From: Streptosporangium sp. NBC_01495
Lineage (GTDB): Bacteria; Actinomycetota; Actinomycetes; Streptosporangiales; Streptosporangiaceae
Reading direction: 5' to 3'
DNA: 64,000 nt
Assembly (NCBI RefSeq): GCF_036250735.1
Contig: NZ_CP109430.1
Coordinates: 3,906,001 to 3,970,000, forward strand
Under the pieces are notes generated by a model, which saw only the letters and a list, made by a program, of their open reading frames with translations, searched no databases and was not told the origin of the DNA. The translations under genes were made by a program, and so were the position numbers. Below are positions 1-8,426 of the stretch, in pieces (the stretch's first letter is position 1; each line of letters begins with the position of its first letter).

Positions 1-460
1 CGTCGTCACCTTCGACCACCTGCCGGCCGCCATCCGGGACGGGGCCGTCGGCGTGCTGCTGTCCGACCACCACTACTGGGGCGGGCTCGTCCGCAGCACC
101 CAGCTCGCCCGGCTCTGCGCCACCTTCGGCCTGCAACTGTCCATGCACTCCAACTCCCACCTCGGGATCAGCCTCGCCGCGATGACCCACCTCGCCGCGG
201 CCGTGCCGAACCTCGCCCACGCCTGCGACACCCACACGCCCTGGCAGGCCGGGCAGGACGTCGTCAGGCCGGGCGCGCTGCGGTTCGTCGACGGCGCGGT
301 CCCCGTGCCGTCCGGGCCCGGACTGGGCATCGAACTCGACCGCGACGCCCTGGAGGCGATGCATGAGCAGTACCTCGCCTGCGGGCTCACCGAACGAGAC
401 GACACCTCCTACATGCGGATGTTCCAGCCGGACTTCTCCCCGGTACGGCCCCGCTGGTGA
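1..460 (+). CDS. Glucarate dehydratase-like enolase-superfamily enzyme, C-terminal part
   Basis: The reading frame is open from base 2 and stops at 458-460; the 5' part lies outside the window. The visible 152 residues contain the SDHHYWGG and MHSNSHLGISLAAMTH stretches and the CDTHTPW segment typical of the C-terminal barrel of D-glucarate/galactarate dehydratases, including the His and Asn of the active-site region. Members dehydrate hexarates to 5-keto-4-deoxyglucarate in the cytoplasm. The stop overlaps the next gene's GTG by four bases (GTGA), so the two are probably translated together. The exact hexarate substrate cannot be decided from this fragment, and other mandelate-racemase-group dehydratases remain possible. 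Confidence 0.85.
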   Translation, partial: VVTFDHLPAAIRDGAVGVLLSDHHYWGGLVRSTQLARLCATFGLQLSMHSNSHLGISLAAMTHLAAAVPNLAHACDTHTPWQAGQDVVRPGALRFVDGAVPVPSGPGLGIELDRDALEAMHEQYLACGLTERDDTSYMRMFQPDFSPVRPRW

Positions 461-1623
461 CCGTGAAAGTGATCTACGCCTACCCCTGGGACGTCGTCGG
501 GGACCCCTCCGCCCCCGAACGCCTCGCCCGGCTCGGCGCGGACACGGTGGCGCTGGCCGCCTCGTACCACTCGGTGCGGGCGGCCACCCCGTTCCACCCC
601 GCCCACCGGCTCGTCGAGGCCAGGCCCGCCCTCTACGTCCCCGTCCGCGCGGGCTCCTGGGGCAGGCTCGTCCCCGCGGCCCCCACCTGGACGGCCCCCG
701 ACGCGTTCGTCCAGGCCGCGGACGCGCTGCGCGCGGCGGGACTCGCCGTCCACGCCTGGACCGTCCTCACTCACAACTCCCACCTCGGGACCGCCCACCC
801 GTCCCTGGCCGTCCGGAACGCCTTCGGCGACCGCTATCCCTACGCCCTGTGCCCGTCCCACCCCGACGTCGTCGACTACTGCCGGATCCTGGTCCGGGAG
901 ATCGCCGAACTCGGCGCCCCCGACGGGTTCGTCCTCGAAGCCTGCGGCCCGCTCGGCGTCCGCCACGCCGGCACGCACGAGAAAACCGACGGCGCCGACT
1001 GGACCGCGGCTCAGCTCGACCTCTTGTCCCTGTGCTTCTGCACGGTCTGCGCCCGGCGCTACCCGGCGGGAACCCGTGAGCGGGTTCGAACCGGAGTCGA
1101 CACGGCCTCCCCGTCGGTCGAGGCCGCCCTCGGCGATCTGGCCCCTGTCGTCCAGGAGCTGCGTGCCGGCCTCGGCCGGGAACTGCAGCACACGCTGCGG
1201 CTGGAGGCGGCCGGCCTGCCGGTCACCCTGCACGCCAACCCCCACCCCTGGGCCGCCGGCGCCTTCAGCCAGGTCTCCGCGGCCCCGAGCGCCGACGTCC
1301 TCGTCGCCAACTGCTGGGACGACCCCGCCTCCGGCACCGCGCGCCTCCGGCGGCTTCGCGCCCTGGCCGCCCCCGGCACCCGCCTCGGCGCGTCCGTCCT
1401 GGTCCTCCCACCCGCCACCCTGAATCCGGAGACCCTGGCCGCCTACCACTCGGCCGGAGCCGACGAGATCCACGTCTACCACGCGGGCCTGGCCTCCCGA
1501 TCCCGTCTGGCCACGATCACCGACACCCTGCGCTCCTTCGGATCCGGGGCCGGCCAAAACGCGTGTTCGAATATCGCAAACACTGCAAACACTGCAAACA
1601 CTGCAAACCCCGGCGCGCCGTGA
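457..1623 (+). CDS. Unrecognised protein, probably TIM-barrel-like, coupled to dehydratase
   Basis: This 388-residue protein starts at GTG inside the stop of the upstream dehydratase gene, so translational coupling is likely. I do not recognise the family. It has no signal peptide or membrane segment. A short Cys cluster (FCTVCARRYP, around residue 195) and alternating hydrophobic strand/helix segments with conserved-looking acidic and His residues (HAWTVLTHNSHLG, EACGPLGVRH) resemble glycosidase-like alpha/beta barrels. The last 20 residues contain NTA repeated three times, encoded by a 9-bp tandem repeat, and look like recent slippage rather than fold. Context suggests sugar-acid or glycan catabolism, which is inference only. 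Confidence 0.75.
   Translation: MTVKVIYAYPWDVVGDPSAPERLARLGADTVALAASYHSVRAATPFHPAHRLVEARPALYVPVRAGSWGRLVPAAPTWTAPDAFVQAADALRAAGLAVHAWTVLTHNSHLGTAHPSLAVRNAFGDRYPYALCPSHPDVVDYCRILVREIAELGAPDGFVLEACGPLGVRHAGTHEKTDGADWTAAQLDLLSLCFCTVCARRYPAGTRERVRTGVDTASPSVEAALGDLAPVVQELRAGLGRELQHTLRLEAAGLPVTLHANPHPWAAGAFSQVSAAPSADVLVANCWDDPASGTARLRRLRALAAPGTRLGASVLVLPPATLNPETLAAYHSAGADEIHVYHAGLASRSRLATITDTLRSFGSGAGQNACSNIANTANTANTANPGAP
1575..1610 (+). repeat. 9-bp tandem repeat inside the 3' end of the upstream gene
   Basis: About three and a half copies of a 9-base unit (CAAACACTG) run in frame and add Asn-Thr-Ala triplets near the C terminus. The unit is AT-richer than its surroundings. Confidence 0.8.
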
Positions 1624-1689
1624 CCTCCACGACCTCCGGGATCGGACCGTGTCACACACGGTGAGACGGAAACGACGCCCGCGACAGGT

Positions 1690-1800
1690 CATGGCCGCGA
1701 CGACGTGAGAAAGGCCGACCATGTGATACCGGAATGACAGGCGCCGGTAGCCGAACAGCCGGGAGACGGTTCGTTCGACCATCCGGCGCCGGTGGCCCGG
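1690..1800 (-). pseudogene. Remnant of an IS5-type transposase C terminus
   Basis: On the minus strand the reading RRMVERTVSRLFGYRRLSFRYH appears in two adjoining pieces with its Met codon at 1780-1782. The pattern V-E-R-T, seven or so residues, then R-R-L-x-x-R-Y is the conserved C-terminal block that holds the catalytic Glu in IS5-family DDE transposases. Nothing else of the enzyme, and no inverted repeats, can be found nearby, so this is a scar. It could be chance, since the enclosing minus-strand open frame is mostly a GC-driven shadow. Confidence 0.45.
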
Positions 1801-1808
1801 CCGCCGGC

Positions 1809-1904
1809 CGGACTCGACACCCTCGCGGGCGACACGCACCCTGACGCGCCCGCCGGGCGGACCCGACGCCTTCGCGGGCGACACGCACCCTTGGCATGCC
1901 CGCC
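1809..1904. repeat. Imperfect direct repeat, period 49 bp
   Basis: Two roughly 47-bp copies begin at 1809 and 1858. They include an identical 20-base core at 1823-1842 and 1872-1891 and matching GCCCGCC ends. They lie between the transposase remnant and the operator of the next gene. No function is evident. Confidence 0.7.
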
Positions 1905-2105
1905 GTACGGCCATCGCCGCAGCTCGGAATGGTTGCGTGCCCTGTCGGCGTGAGCCTGCCCGGAACTCTCGCGACCCCTCCGGGTCGATCCGATTCTCTC
2001 GCCTGCCGTCCGCCGGCGGCCCGATGACGCACGCCACACGGAACGCGGTCCTACCGAAAGATTGCCTCTTGTGTAACGGCGAGCGGCCATTTACGCTCCG
2101 CCATA

Positions 2106-2124
2106 GTTAGGAAACCTTCCTAAC
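2106..2124. promoter_or_regulatory. Palindromic operator upstream of the beta-helix/GH5 gene
   Basis: GTTAGGAA, three bases, TTCCTAAC forms a perfect 8-bp inverted repeat in an AT-richer patch about 80 bases before the start codon. Its position and symmetry fit a dimeric repressor site for carbon-source control of the secreted enzyme gene. The regulator is unknown, and I did not see the same palindrome before the other secreted enzyme genes in this window. Confidence 0.6.
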
Positions 2125-2204
2125 GAAGGAATGCCCGGGGAAACGCCCTGCCCTTCTCGGGGCTTTCGCCCGCACCCCCCATCCCCCCTCCGCCAGGAGC
2201 GCCA

Positions 2205-5200
2205 ATGTTACGTAAGGTGCACCCGCTACCCCCCACTCAAGATCGTCCAAGACGCCGCCGCTCACTGGTGGCGATCGCCGCGACGGTGCTCACGATCGCC
2301 GTACCGTCACTGGTCGGCACGGCCCCCCAGGCCGCGACCGCCGCGACCGCCACAGCCCCCGCGGGCGCCGCCGCTTCCGCGATGGGCGCCGCCGCCGCGA
2401 TTCCCGATCTGACCAGCGCCAACCGCCGCACGCCCGTCGCGGGGCTGCCGGACTGGAGCAAGGCGGGCTATCGCGGCGGCGTGGCCTTGCCGGAGGCCGC
2501 CCAGGCCAGTCCCGACGCCGCCTGCCACATCACCGCGGCCGAACTCGCCGCCCAGTTCGGCGTACGGGCCGACGGCTCCGACGCCACCGGCGGCCTCCAG
2601 GCCGCGATCGACCAGATCCGGACCGCCTGCAGCCCGGCGGCGGGCTACACCCGGCTGTCGTCCATCACCCTGCCCGAGGGCCGGATCACCGTCACCAGGC
2701 AGCTCGGCCTGGACGCCGACTACCTGGTGCTGAAGGGCGCGGGCATGGGCAGGACGGTCCTCGTCTTCCGCCCGGACGCCAACACCCGTTACGACACACT
2801 CACAGCCGACGGGAGCGACTGGGACGAGGACGGCGCGACGCACGGTTCGGGCAAGGGCGGCTGGACCTGGCCCGGCCGCGGCCTGCTCCGCGTGCAGACG
2901 AGGGAGGTGGCGAGCAGGTACGCCGCCGAGTACGCCTCCGCGCCCGCCAACCGCAAGGACATCTTCGAGGGCAGCGCCAACCAGCACTGGGCCACCGGTG
3001 TCCCGCTGCGGGAGGCCTCGGCCATCGGAACCAACGTGATCAGGCTGGCCACCAGCGCCGACATGAGCCGGTTCAAGGTCGGCGGCCACCTGTGGGTGGG
3101 TGCCGCCAACAGCGTCAAGTTCTACCAGCAGCAGACGGTCACCAACACCGCGCAGTACATGAACCTGCACATGCGGCAGCAGATCTTCCAGATCACCGCG
3201 GTCGACACCGCCGGCCGGAACGTCACCATCGACAAACCCCTGGAGTACGACCTCCCCCTCAACTCCACCTCCGACGGCTCCGCGGCCATCGCCGGGACGG
3301 TCTACCCCAGCCGGGTCACCCCGCTCAAGGTCGTCCAGGGGGTCGGGATCGAGGACCTGACCATCACCCAGGACATGACCAACATGCCCAAGCTCGGCGG
3401 TGGCACCTACAACCTGAACCGGGCCGACGCCGTGCACGACTACGGGAACATGGCCCCCGAGTACGCCATGCACGGCATCGTGTTGAAGTGGGCGGCCAAC
3501 AGCTGGATCCGCCGGGTCGGCACCGAGATGACCGGCTCGCACGCCGTGGTCACCGAGAGCGCGAAGAACATCCAGGTCCAGGAGTCGTCCTTCGACGGCT
3601 CGTGGAACAAGGGCAAGGGCGGCAACGGCTACTTCCGAGGCTCACGCGTCTGGGACTCCCTGTACGCCTACAACACCAGCCGGAACCTGCGCCACTTCAC
3701 GTTCCAGTGGTCGGCCTCGAACAACGTCGTCGTCGGCAACGACTTCGACTCCGACCTCAACGTCCACGGCGGCTGGGAGCGGCGCAACCTGTTCGAGAAC
3801 AACAAGGTGGCCGTGCCGTTCCAGCACGCCTCGAAGAACTGCCGCACCAACTGCGGCGACGAGGGCGGCGGCACGCCGGACGACTCCTCCTGGTGGCCGA
3901 TCTGGTGGGCGGCCGGCCCGAAGGCGGCCAAGTGGTCGGGGTCGAGCGGCCCGCAGAACGTCTTCTACAACAACGACCTGACCAAGCAGACCACGCAGGG
4001 CGGGGCGTACCAGCCGTACTACGCCGACCGGCAGCGCGTCTACCAGTTCGGCAGCTCCGCGTCGGACCCGTCGAAGTTCCAGCACCTCGCGGTCAACGGC
4101 GCCACCATCCCCGACTGGGCGAGCCGGGAGACGGTGAATTACACCGCTTCCCCGGGTTCCGGGGTGAACGCCACGATGACGGACGCCTCGGGCTCGCTCT
4201 TCCTCAGGTCGGGCGGTGGTCCCGGCAACCCCGGCGACGACACCGTGGCGCCCTCCGTCCCGGGTAACCTGCGCTCGACGGGGACGACGGCGAACAGTGT
4301 GTCGCTGGCCTGGAACGCGGCGACCGACAACGTCGGGGTGAGCGGTTACGAGGTCTACCGGGGTGGCACGCTGGTGGCGACGGTGGCCGGTACGAGTCAC
4401 ACCGACACGGGTCTGACGGCGTTGACCTCCTACTCCTACACCGTCCGTGCCCGCGACGCGGCGGGCAACCGTTCGGCGGCCGGCGCGGCCGTCACCGCCC
4501 AGACCGGAAGCGGCGGCGGAGGCAACGAGGACCAGCTCATCTCCAGGGGCAAGCCCGCCACGGCGTCGTCCATCGAGGGGCCGGGGTTCGAGGCGGGTCT
4601 GGCGGTGGACGGGAACACCTCCAGCCGGTGGGCGTCGGCGGAGGGCAGTGACCCGCAGTGGATCCAGGTCGACCTGGGGGGTTCGTACACGATCTCCCGG
4701 GTGCGGCTGGACTGGGAGGCGGCCTACGGTTCGGCCTACCGGATCGAGGTCTCTCCCAACGGCAGTGACTGGACCAGTGTCTACTCCACCACTTCGGGCG
4801 ACGGCACGATCGATGACCTGACGGTGTCGGGGAGCGCCCGGTACGTGCGGGTGTACGGCACCGCGCGGGGCACCGCCTGGGGCTACTCGCTGCACGAGTT
4901 CGACGTCTACGGCCGTTCGAACGGCGGCGGTCCCGGCGACGACACCACCGCCCCCTCCGTCCCGGGCAACCTGCGTTCGACGGGGACGACGGCGAACAGT
5001 GTGTCGCTGGCCTGGAACGCGGCGACCGACAATGTCGGGGTGACCGGTTACGAGGTCTACCGGGGTGGCACGCTGGTGGCCACGGCGTCCGGCACCACTC
5101 ACACCGACACCGGCCTGACGGCGTCGACGTCCTACACCTACACCGTCCGGGCCCGCGACGCGGCGGGCAACCGTTCGGCGGCCAGTGCGGCCGTCACCGC

Positions 5201-6167
5201 CCAGACCACGACCGGCGGCGGAGGCGGCGGCACCCCGGCCGCGGCCAACGGCCAGCTCCGGGTGTGCGGCAACCGGCTGTGCAACGAGGCCGGCAAGCAG
5301 ATCCAGCTGCGCGGCATGAGCACCCACGGCATCCAGTGGTACGACCAGTGCCTCAACAACGCCTCGCTCGACGCCCTGGCGACCGACTGGAAGGCCGACA
5401 TCCTCCGGATCTCGATGTACATCCAGGAGGGCGGCTACGAGACCAACCCCCGGGCGTTCACCGACCGGGTCCACCAGCTGATCGAGATGGCCACCGCGCG
5501 CGGCATGTACGCCCTGGTGGACTGGCACATGCTCACCCCCGGCGACCCGAACTACAACCTCAGCCGGGCCAGGACGTTCTTCACCGAGATCGCTCAGCGG
5601 CACAACGGCAAGAAGAACGTGATCTACGAGATCGCGAACGAGCCGAACGGCTCGTCCGTCACCTGGTCGGTCATCCGCAACTACGCCAACCAGCTCGTCC
5701 CGGTGATCCGCCAGCAGGACCCCGACGCCCCGATTCTGGTCGGCACCCCCGACTGGTCCTCGCTCGGTGTCTCGGGTGACGGCGACGCGACGGACACCAT
5801 CCGCGCCAACCCGGTCAGCGGGACGAACATCATGTACACCTTCCACTTCTACGCGGCCTCGCACGGCATCGAGTACCTGAACGCGCTGTCCCGGGCGGCC
5901 GACCTCCTGCCGATCTTCGTGACCGAGTTCGGCACCCAGACCGCCTCCGGCGACGGCGGCAACAACTTCAGCAGGTCCCAGCAGTACCTGGACCTGATGG
6001 CACAGAAGAAGATCAGCTGGACGAACTGGAACTACTCCGACGACTCCCGTACCGGCGCGGTCTTCACCGCGGGCACCTGCCCGAACGGCCCGTACGCGGG
6101 GACGAGCAGGTTGAAGGAGGCCGGCGTCTGGATCCGTGACCGGATCCGCACCGCCGACGACTTCTGA
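2205..6167 (+). CDS. Secreted multimodular protein: beta-helix, FN3, CBM32, FN3, GH5 endoglucanase
   Basis: The 1,320-residue protein starts at ATG 2205, six bases after AGGAG. A basic N terminus and hydrophobic core (about residues 20-45) give a signal peptide. Residues about 60-660 resemble right-handed beta-helix, pectate-lyase-superfamily proteins (GVRADGSDATGGLQAAID near the start). FN3 follows at about 676-770, a discoidin-type CBM32 at about 778-903, a second FN3 at about 912-1001 and a GH5 cellulase domain at about 1011-1318. The GH5 acid/base is E1146 in IANEPNG and the nucleophile is E1241 in VTEFGT. Known GH5 enzymes of this type cleave beta-1,4-glucans. The beta-helix part lacks an obvious annotated active site, so its substrate is open. 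Joining two catalytic-type domains through near-identical FN3 blocks is unusual. A palindromic operator precedes it and a strong hairpin follows it. Confidence 0.9.
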   Translation: MLRKVHPLPPTQDRPRRRRSLVAIAATVLTIAVPSLVGTAPQAATAATATAPAGAAASAMGAAAAIPDLTSANRRTPVAGLPDWSKAGYRGGVALPEAAQASPDAACHITAAELAAQFGVRADGSDATGGLQAAIDQIRTACSPAAGYTRLSSITLPEGRITVTRQLGLDADYLVLKGAGMGRTVLVFRPDANTRYDTLTADGSDWDEDGATHGSGKGGWTWPGRGLLRVQTREVASRYAAEYASAPANRKDIFEGSANQHWATGVPLREASAIGTNVIRLATSADMSRFKVGGHLWVGAANSVKFYQQQTVTNTAQYMNLHMRQQIFQITAVDTAGRNVTIDKPLEYDLPLNSTSDGSAAIAGTVYPSRVTPLKVVQGVGIEDLTITQDMTNMPKLGGGTYNLNRADAVHDYGNMAPEYAMHGIVLKWAANSWIRRVGTEMTGSHAVVTESAKNIQVQESSFDGSWNKGKGGNGYFRGSRVWDSLYAYNTSRNLRHFTFQWSASNNVVVGNDFDSDLNVHGGWERRNLFENNKVAVPFQHASKNCRTNCGDEGGGTPDDSSWWPIWWAAGPKAAKWSGSSGPQNVFYNNDLTKQTTQGGAYQPYYADRQRVYQFGSSASDPSKFQHLAVNGATIPDWASRETVNYTASPGSGVNATMTDASGSLFLRSGGGPGNPGDDTVAPSVPGNLRSTGTTANSVSLAWNAATDNVGVSGYEVYRGGTLVATVAGTSHTDTGLTALTSYSYTVRARDAAGNRSAAGAAVTAQTGSGGGGNEDQLISRGKPATASSIEGPGFEAGLAVDGNTSSRWASAEGSDPQWIQVDLGGSYTISRVRLDWEAAYGSAYRIEVSPNGSDWTSVYSTTSGDGTIDDLTVSGSARYVRVYGTARGTAWGYSLHEFDVYGRSNGGGPGDDTTAPSVPGNLRSTGTTANSVSLAWNAATDNVGVTGYEVYRGGTLVATASGTTHTDTGLTASTSYTYTVRARDAAGNRSAASAAVTAQTTTGGGGGGTPAAANGQLRVCGNRLCNEAGKQIQLRGMSTHGIQWYDQCLNNASLDALATDWKADILRISMYIQEGGYETNPRAFTDRVHQLIEMATARGMYALVDWHMLTPGDPNYNLSRARTFFTEIAQRHNGKKNVIYEIANEPNGSSVTWSVIRNYANQLVPVIRQQDPDAPILVGTPDWSSLGVSGDGDATDTIRANPVSGTNIMYTFHFYAASHGIEYLNALSRAADLLPIFVTEFGTQTASGDGGNNFSRSQQYLDLMAQKKISWTNWNYSDDSRTGAVFTAGTCPNGPYAGTSRLKEAGVWIRDRIRTADDF

Positions 6168-6186
6168 TCCGGAAAGTCCTACGGAA

Positions 6187-6224
6187 CGCGCGAGGGCGCC
6201 CCTTGACGGACGCGCCCTCGCGCG
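6187..6224 (+). terminator. Terminator hairpin after the GH5 gene
   Basis: A perfect 13-bp GC-rich stem (6187-6199 with 6212-6224) and a 12-base loop lie 19 bases after the stop codon. No T-run follows, as is common for actinobacterial terminators. Confidence 0.75.
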
Positions 6225-6311
6225 AACCACCCGGAAGTCAGCAGGAAATTCCGACCGCGATACGCGGTACGACCCGCGCGCCCACGGCGCGCCGGAGGAA
6301 TCGGAGCATTC

Positions 6312-8075
6312 GTGAAACGAAGTGCACGTGCGAGGACCCTCGCACTCGTGGTCGCGCTGGCGGCGTCACTGCCGACGGCCGCGATCGCATCCAGCTCGTC
6401 CCGGACGTCGGCCGACTCGCTGGTGTCCCAGGGCAGGCCCGCGACGGCCTCCTCCATCGAGGCCGCGGGCCTGGAGGCGGGTCTGGCGGTGGACGGGAAC
6501 ACCTCCAGCCGGTGGGCGTCGGCGGAGGGCAGTGACCCGCAGTGGATCCAGGTCGACCTGGGGGGTTCGTACACGATCTCCCGGGTGCGGCTGGACTGGG
6601 AGGCGGCCTACGGTTCGGCCTACCGGATCGAGGTCTCTCCCAACGGCAGTGACTGGACCAGCGTGTACTCCACCACTTCGGGCGACGGCACGATCGACGA
6701 CCTGACGGTGTCGGGGACCGGCCGCTACGTGCGGGTGTACGGCACCGCGCGGGGCACCGTGTGGGGCTACTCGCTGCACGAGTTCGAGGTCTACGGCTCC
6801 CCGGCCGGGGGCGGGGGCGACACCGTCGCCCCCAGCGTGCCCGGCGGCCTGCGTTCGACGGGGACGACGGCGAACAGTGTGTCGCTGGCCTGGAACGCGG
6901 CGACCGACAACGTCGGGGTGAGCGGTTACGAGGTCTACCGGGGTGGCACGCTGGTGGCGACGGTGGCCGGTACGAGTCACACCGACACGGGTCTGACGGC
7001 GTTGACCTCCTATACCTACACCGTCCGTGCCCGCGACGCGGCGGGTAACCGCTCGGCGGCCGGCGCGGCCGTCACCGCCCAGACCGGAAGCGGCGGCGGA
7101 GGCTCGACGGTGGACGTCGCCACCTCCGCGCAGCTGGTCGCCGCGCTGGCCGGCGCCCAGCCGGGGCAGACGATCCGCCTGGCGGCCGGCGAGTATCGCG
7201 GCGCCTTCGCCACCCAGCGCGCCGGTACGGCGTCCGCGCCGATCACGCTGACCGGGCCGGCCGGCGCCGTCCTGGTCAACGACGGCCCGTCGGGAACGGC
7301 CCCCTCCTGCCCCGCTCCCGGCAACGGGTGGGACTCCGGCTACGGCCTGTGGCTGTACGGCGCGCCCTACTGGAAGCTGACCGGCTTCACCGTCAAGGAC
7401 TCCAAGAAGGGGATCGTCCTGGACAACTCCCACCACGTGACCATCGACCAGGTCTACGTCCACCACACCGACGACGAGGCCGTGCACTTCCGCAGGTCCT
7501 CCTCGGACGGTGTCATCCAGAACTCCCGCATCGACAACACCGGCCTGGTGCAGGCCGGATACGGGGAGGCCGTCTACATCGGCTCGGCGAACTCCAACTG
7601 GTCCTGCCACGGGAACTCCGGCGGCGTCGACCGCAGCGACCGGGTCAAGGTGCTCAACAACGTCATCGGCCCCAACGTCGCCGCCGAGCACGTCGACATC
7701 AAGGAGGGCACCTTCGACGGCGTCATCCGGGGCAACACCTTCAACGGCAGAGGGATCTCGGGACAGAACTCGGCCGACTCCTGGATCGATGCGAAGGGCA
7801 TCGGCTACCTGATCGAGGGCAACACCGGCACCTTCTCCTCTCCCGGTACCTTCGTCAACGGCTATGAGACCCACAACCCGTCGACCACCCCGTCGTTCGC
7901 CAACGGCTGCGGCAACGTGTGGCGGGCGAACCGCTCCGACCTGGGCGGCGTGGGCGCCTACGCCATCAGGATCACCTCCACCTCCAAGTGCAGCGGCAAT
8001 CCCAACGTCGTGTACTCCTCCAACACCGTCACCAACGCCCGCTCCGGGCTGACCAACATTCCGGTCACCCCCTGA
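6312..8075 (+). CDS. Secreted beta-helix (polysaccharide-lyase-like) protein with CBM32 and FN3
   Basis: ATG 6312 follows GGAGGAA by about 12 bases. The signal peptide is residues 1-27 (KRSARARTLALVVALAASLP...AIA). A CBM32 domain occupies about 37-158, FN3 about 168-258, and a right-handed beta-helix about 262-585. The helix part has repeated strand signatures (GIVLDNSHHVTIDQVYVHHT, GVIQNSRIDNTG, GVIRGNTFNGRG) and the GEYRGAF opening seen in chondroitinase-B and PL9-like proteins. It probably binds and cleaves a uronic-acid-containing polysaccharide outside the cell; the substrate is inferred. Its CBM32 and FN3 DNA is almost identical to that of the upstream gene, so the pair arose or is maintained by recombination. 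The upstream terminator suggests its own promoter. Confidence 0.88.
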   Translation: MKRSARARTLALVVALAASLPTAAIASSSSRTSADSLVSQGRPATASSIEAAGLEAGLAVDGNTSSRWASAEGSDPQWIQVDLGGSYTISRVRLDWEAAYGSAYRIEVSPNGSDWTSVYSTTSGDGTIDDLTVSGTGRYVRVYGTARGTVWGYSLHEFEVYGSPAGGGGDTVAPSVPGGLRSTGTTANSVSLAWNAATDNVGVSGYEVYRGGTLVATVAGTSHTDTGLTALTSYTYTVRARDAAGNRSAAGAAVTAQTGSGGGGSTVDVATSAQLVAALAGAQPGQTIRLAAGEYRGAFATQRAGTASAPITLTGPAGAVLVNDGPSGTAPSCPAPGNGWDSGYGLWLYGAPYWKLTGFTVKDSKKGIVLDNSHHVTIDQVYVHHTDDEAVHFRRSSSDGVIQNSRIDNTGLVQAGYGEAVYIGSANSNWSCHGNSGGVDRSDRVKVLNNVIGPNVAAEHVDIKEGTFDGVIRGNTFNGRGISGQNSADSWIDAKGIGYLIEGNTGTFSSPGTFVNGYETHNPSTTPSFANGCGNVWRANRSDLGGVGAYAIRITSTSKCSGNPNVVYSSNTVTNARSGLTNIPVTP

Positions 8076-8101
8076 TCCACCCGGTCCGCCCGCGCGGGCC
8101 G

Positions 8102-8133
8102 AAGGCCGCCTCCGATCGTCGGAGGCGGCCTTT
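8102..8133 (+). terminator. Rho-independent terminator
   Basis: A perfect 14-bp stem (8102-8115 with 8119-8132), 3-base loop and a short T-run 26 bases after the beta-helix gene stop. Confidence 0.85.
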
Positions 8134-8426
8134 CCCGATCCCGAGGCCAGATCGGTCATTCAACGCTTTTCGCCGCATATACATAACGGCGTCGGTCGTC
8201 TTCACTTCTCATCCGTCAGGTCCGACGCTTTACGTGGACGAGGACCGTCGAGCCGCTGGCAAAGATCCATAGAGCGGCACCCGGGGGCACGTCCGGGAAA
8301 AGGAGTCGGTGACGGATTCGGGATGTCCGGATGCCAGACCTCGGTCATAGTCGAAAAGTCGCCTACATCGGCCTTTAAGGCCATATGATCATCCCGATCG
8401 CCCCGAGATCGCGAGGAAGGACCCCT
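8134..8426. other. Intergenic region before the methyltransferase gene
   Basis: No gene is supported here. A 13-base palindrome GGCCTTTAAGGCC lies at 8370-8382, about 45 bases before the preferred start codon, and could be an operator. I see no convincing -35/-10 pair. Confidence 0.4.

Noticed and set aside
409..2037. 542-codon minus-strand frame
   Set aside because: Mostly antisense to the coupled gene at 457-1623; only the short transposase-like block near 1700-1800 is kept as a remnant.
3642..6230. 862-codon minus-strand frame opposite the GH5 gene
   Set aside because: Shadow of the FN3/CBM32/GH5 coding sequence; its repeats mirror the FN3 repeats.
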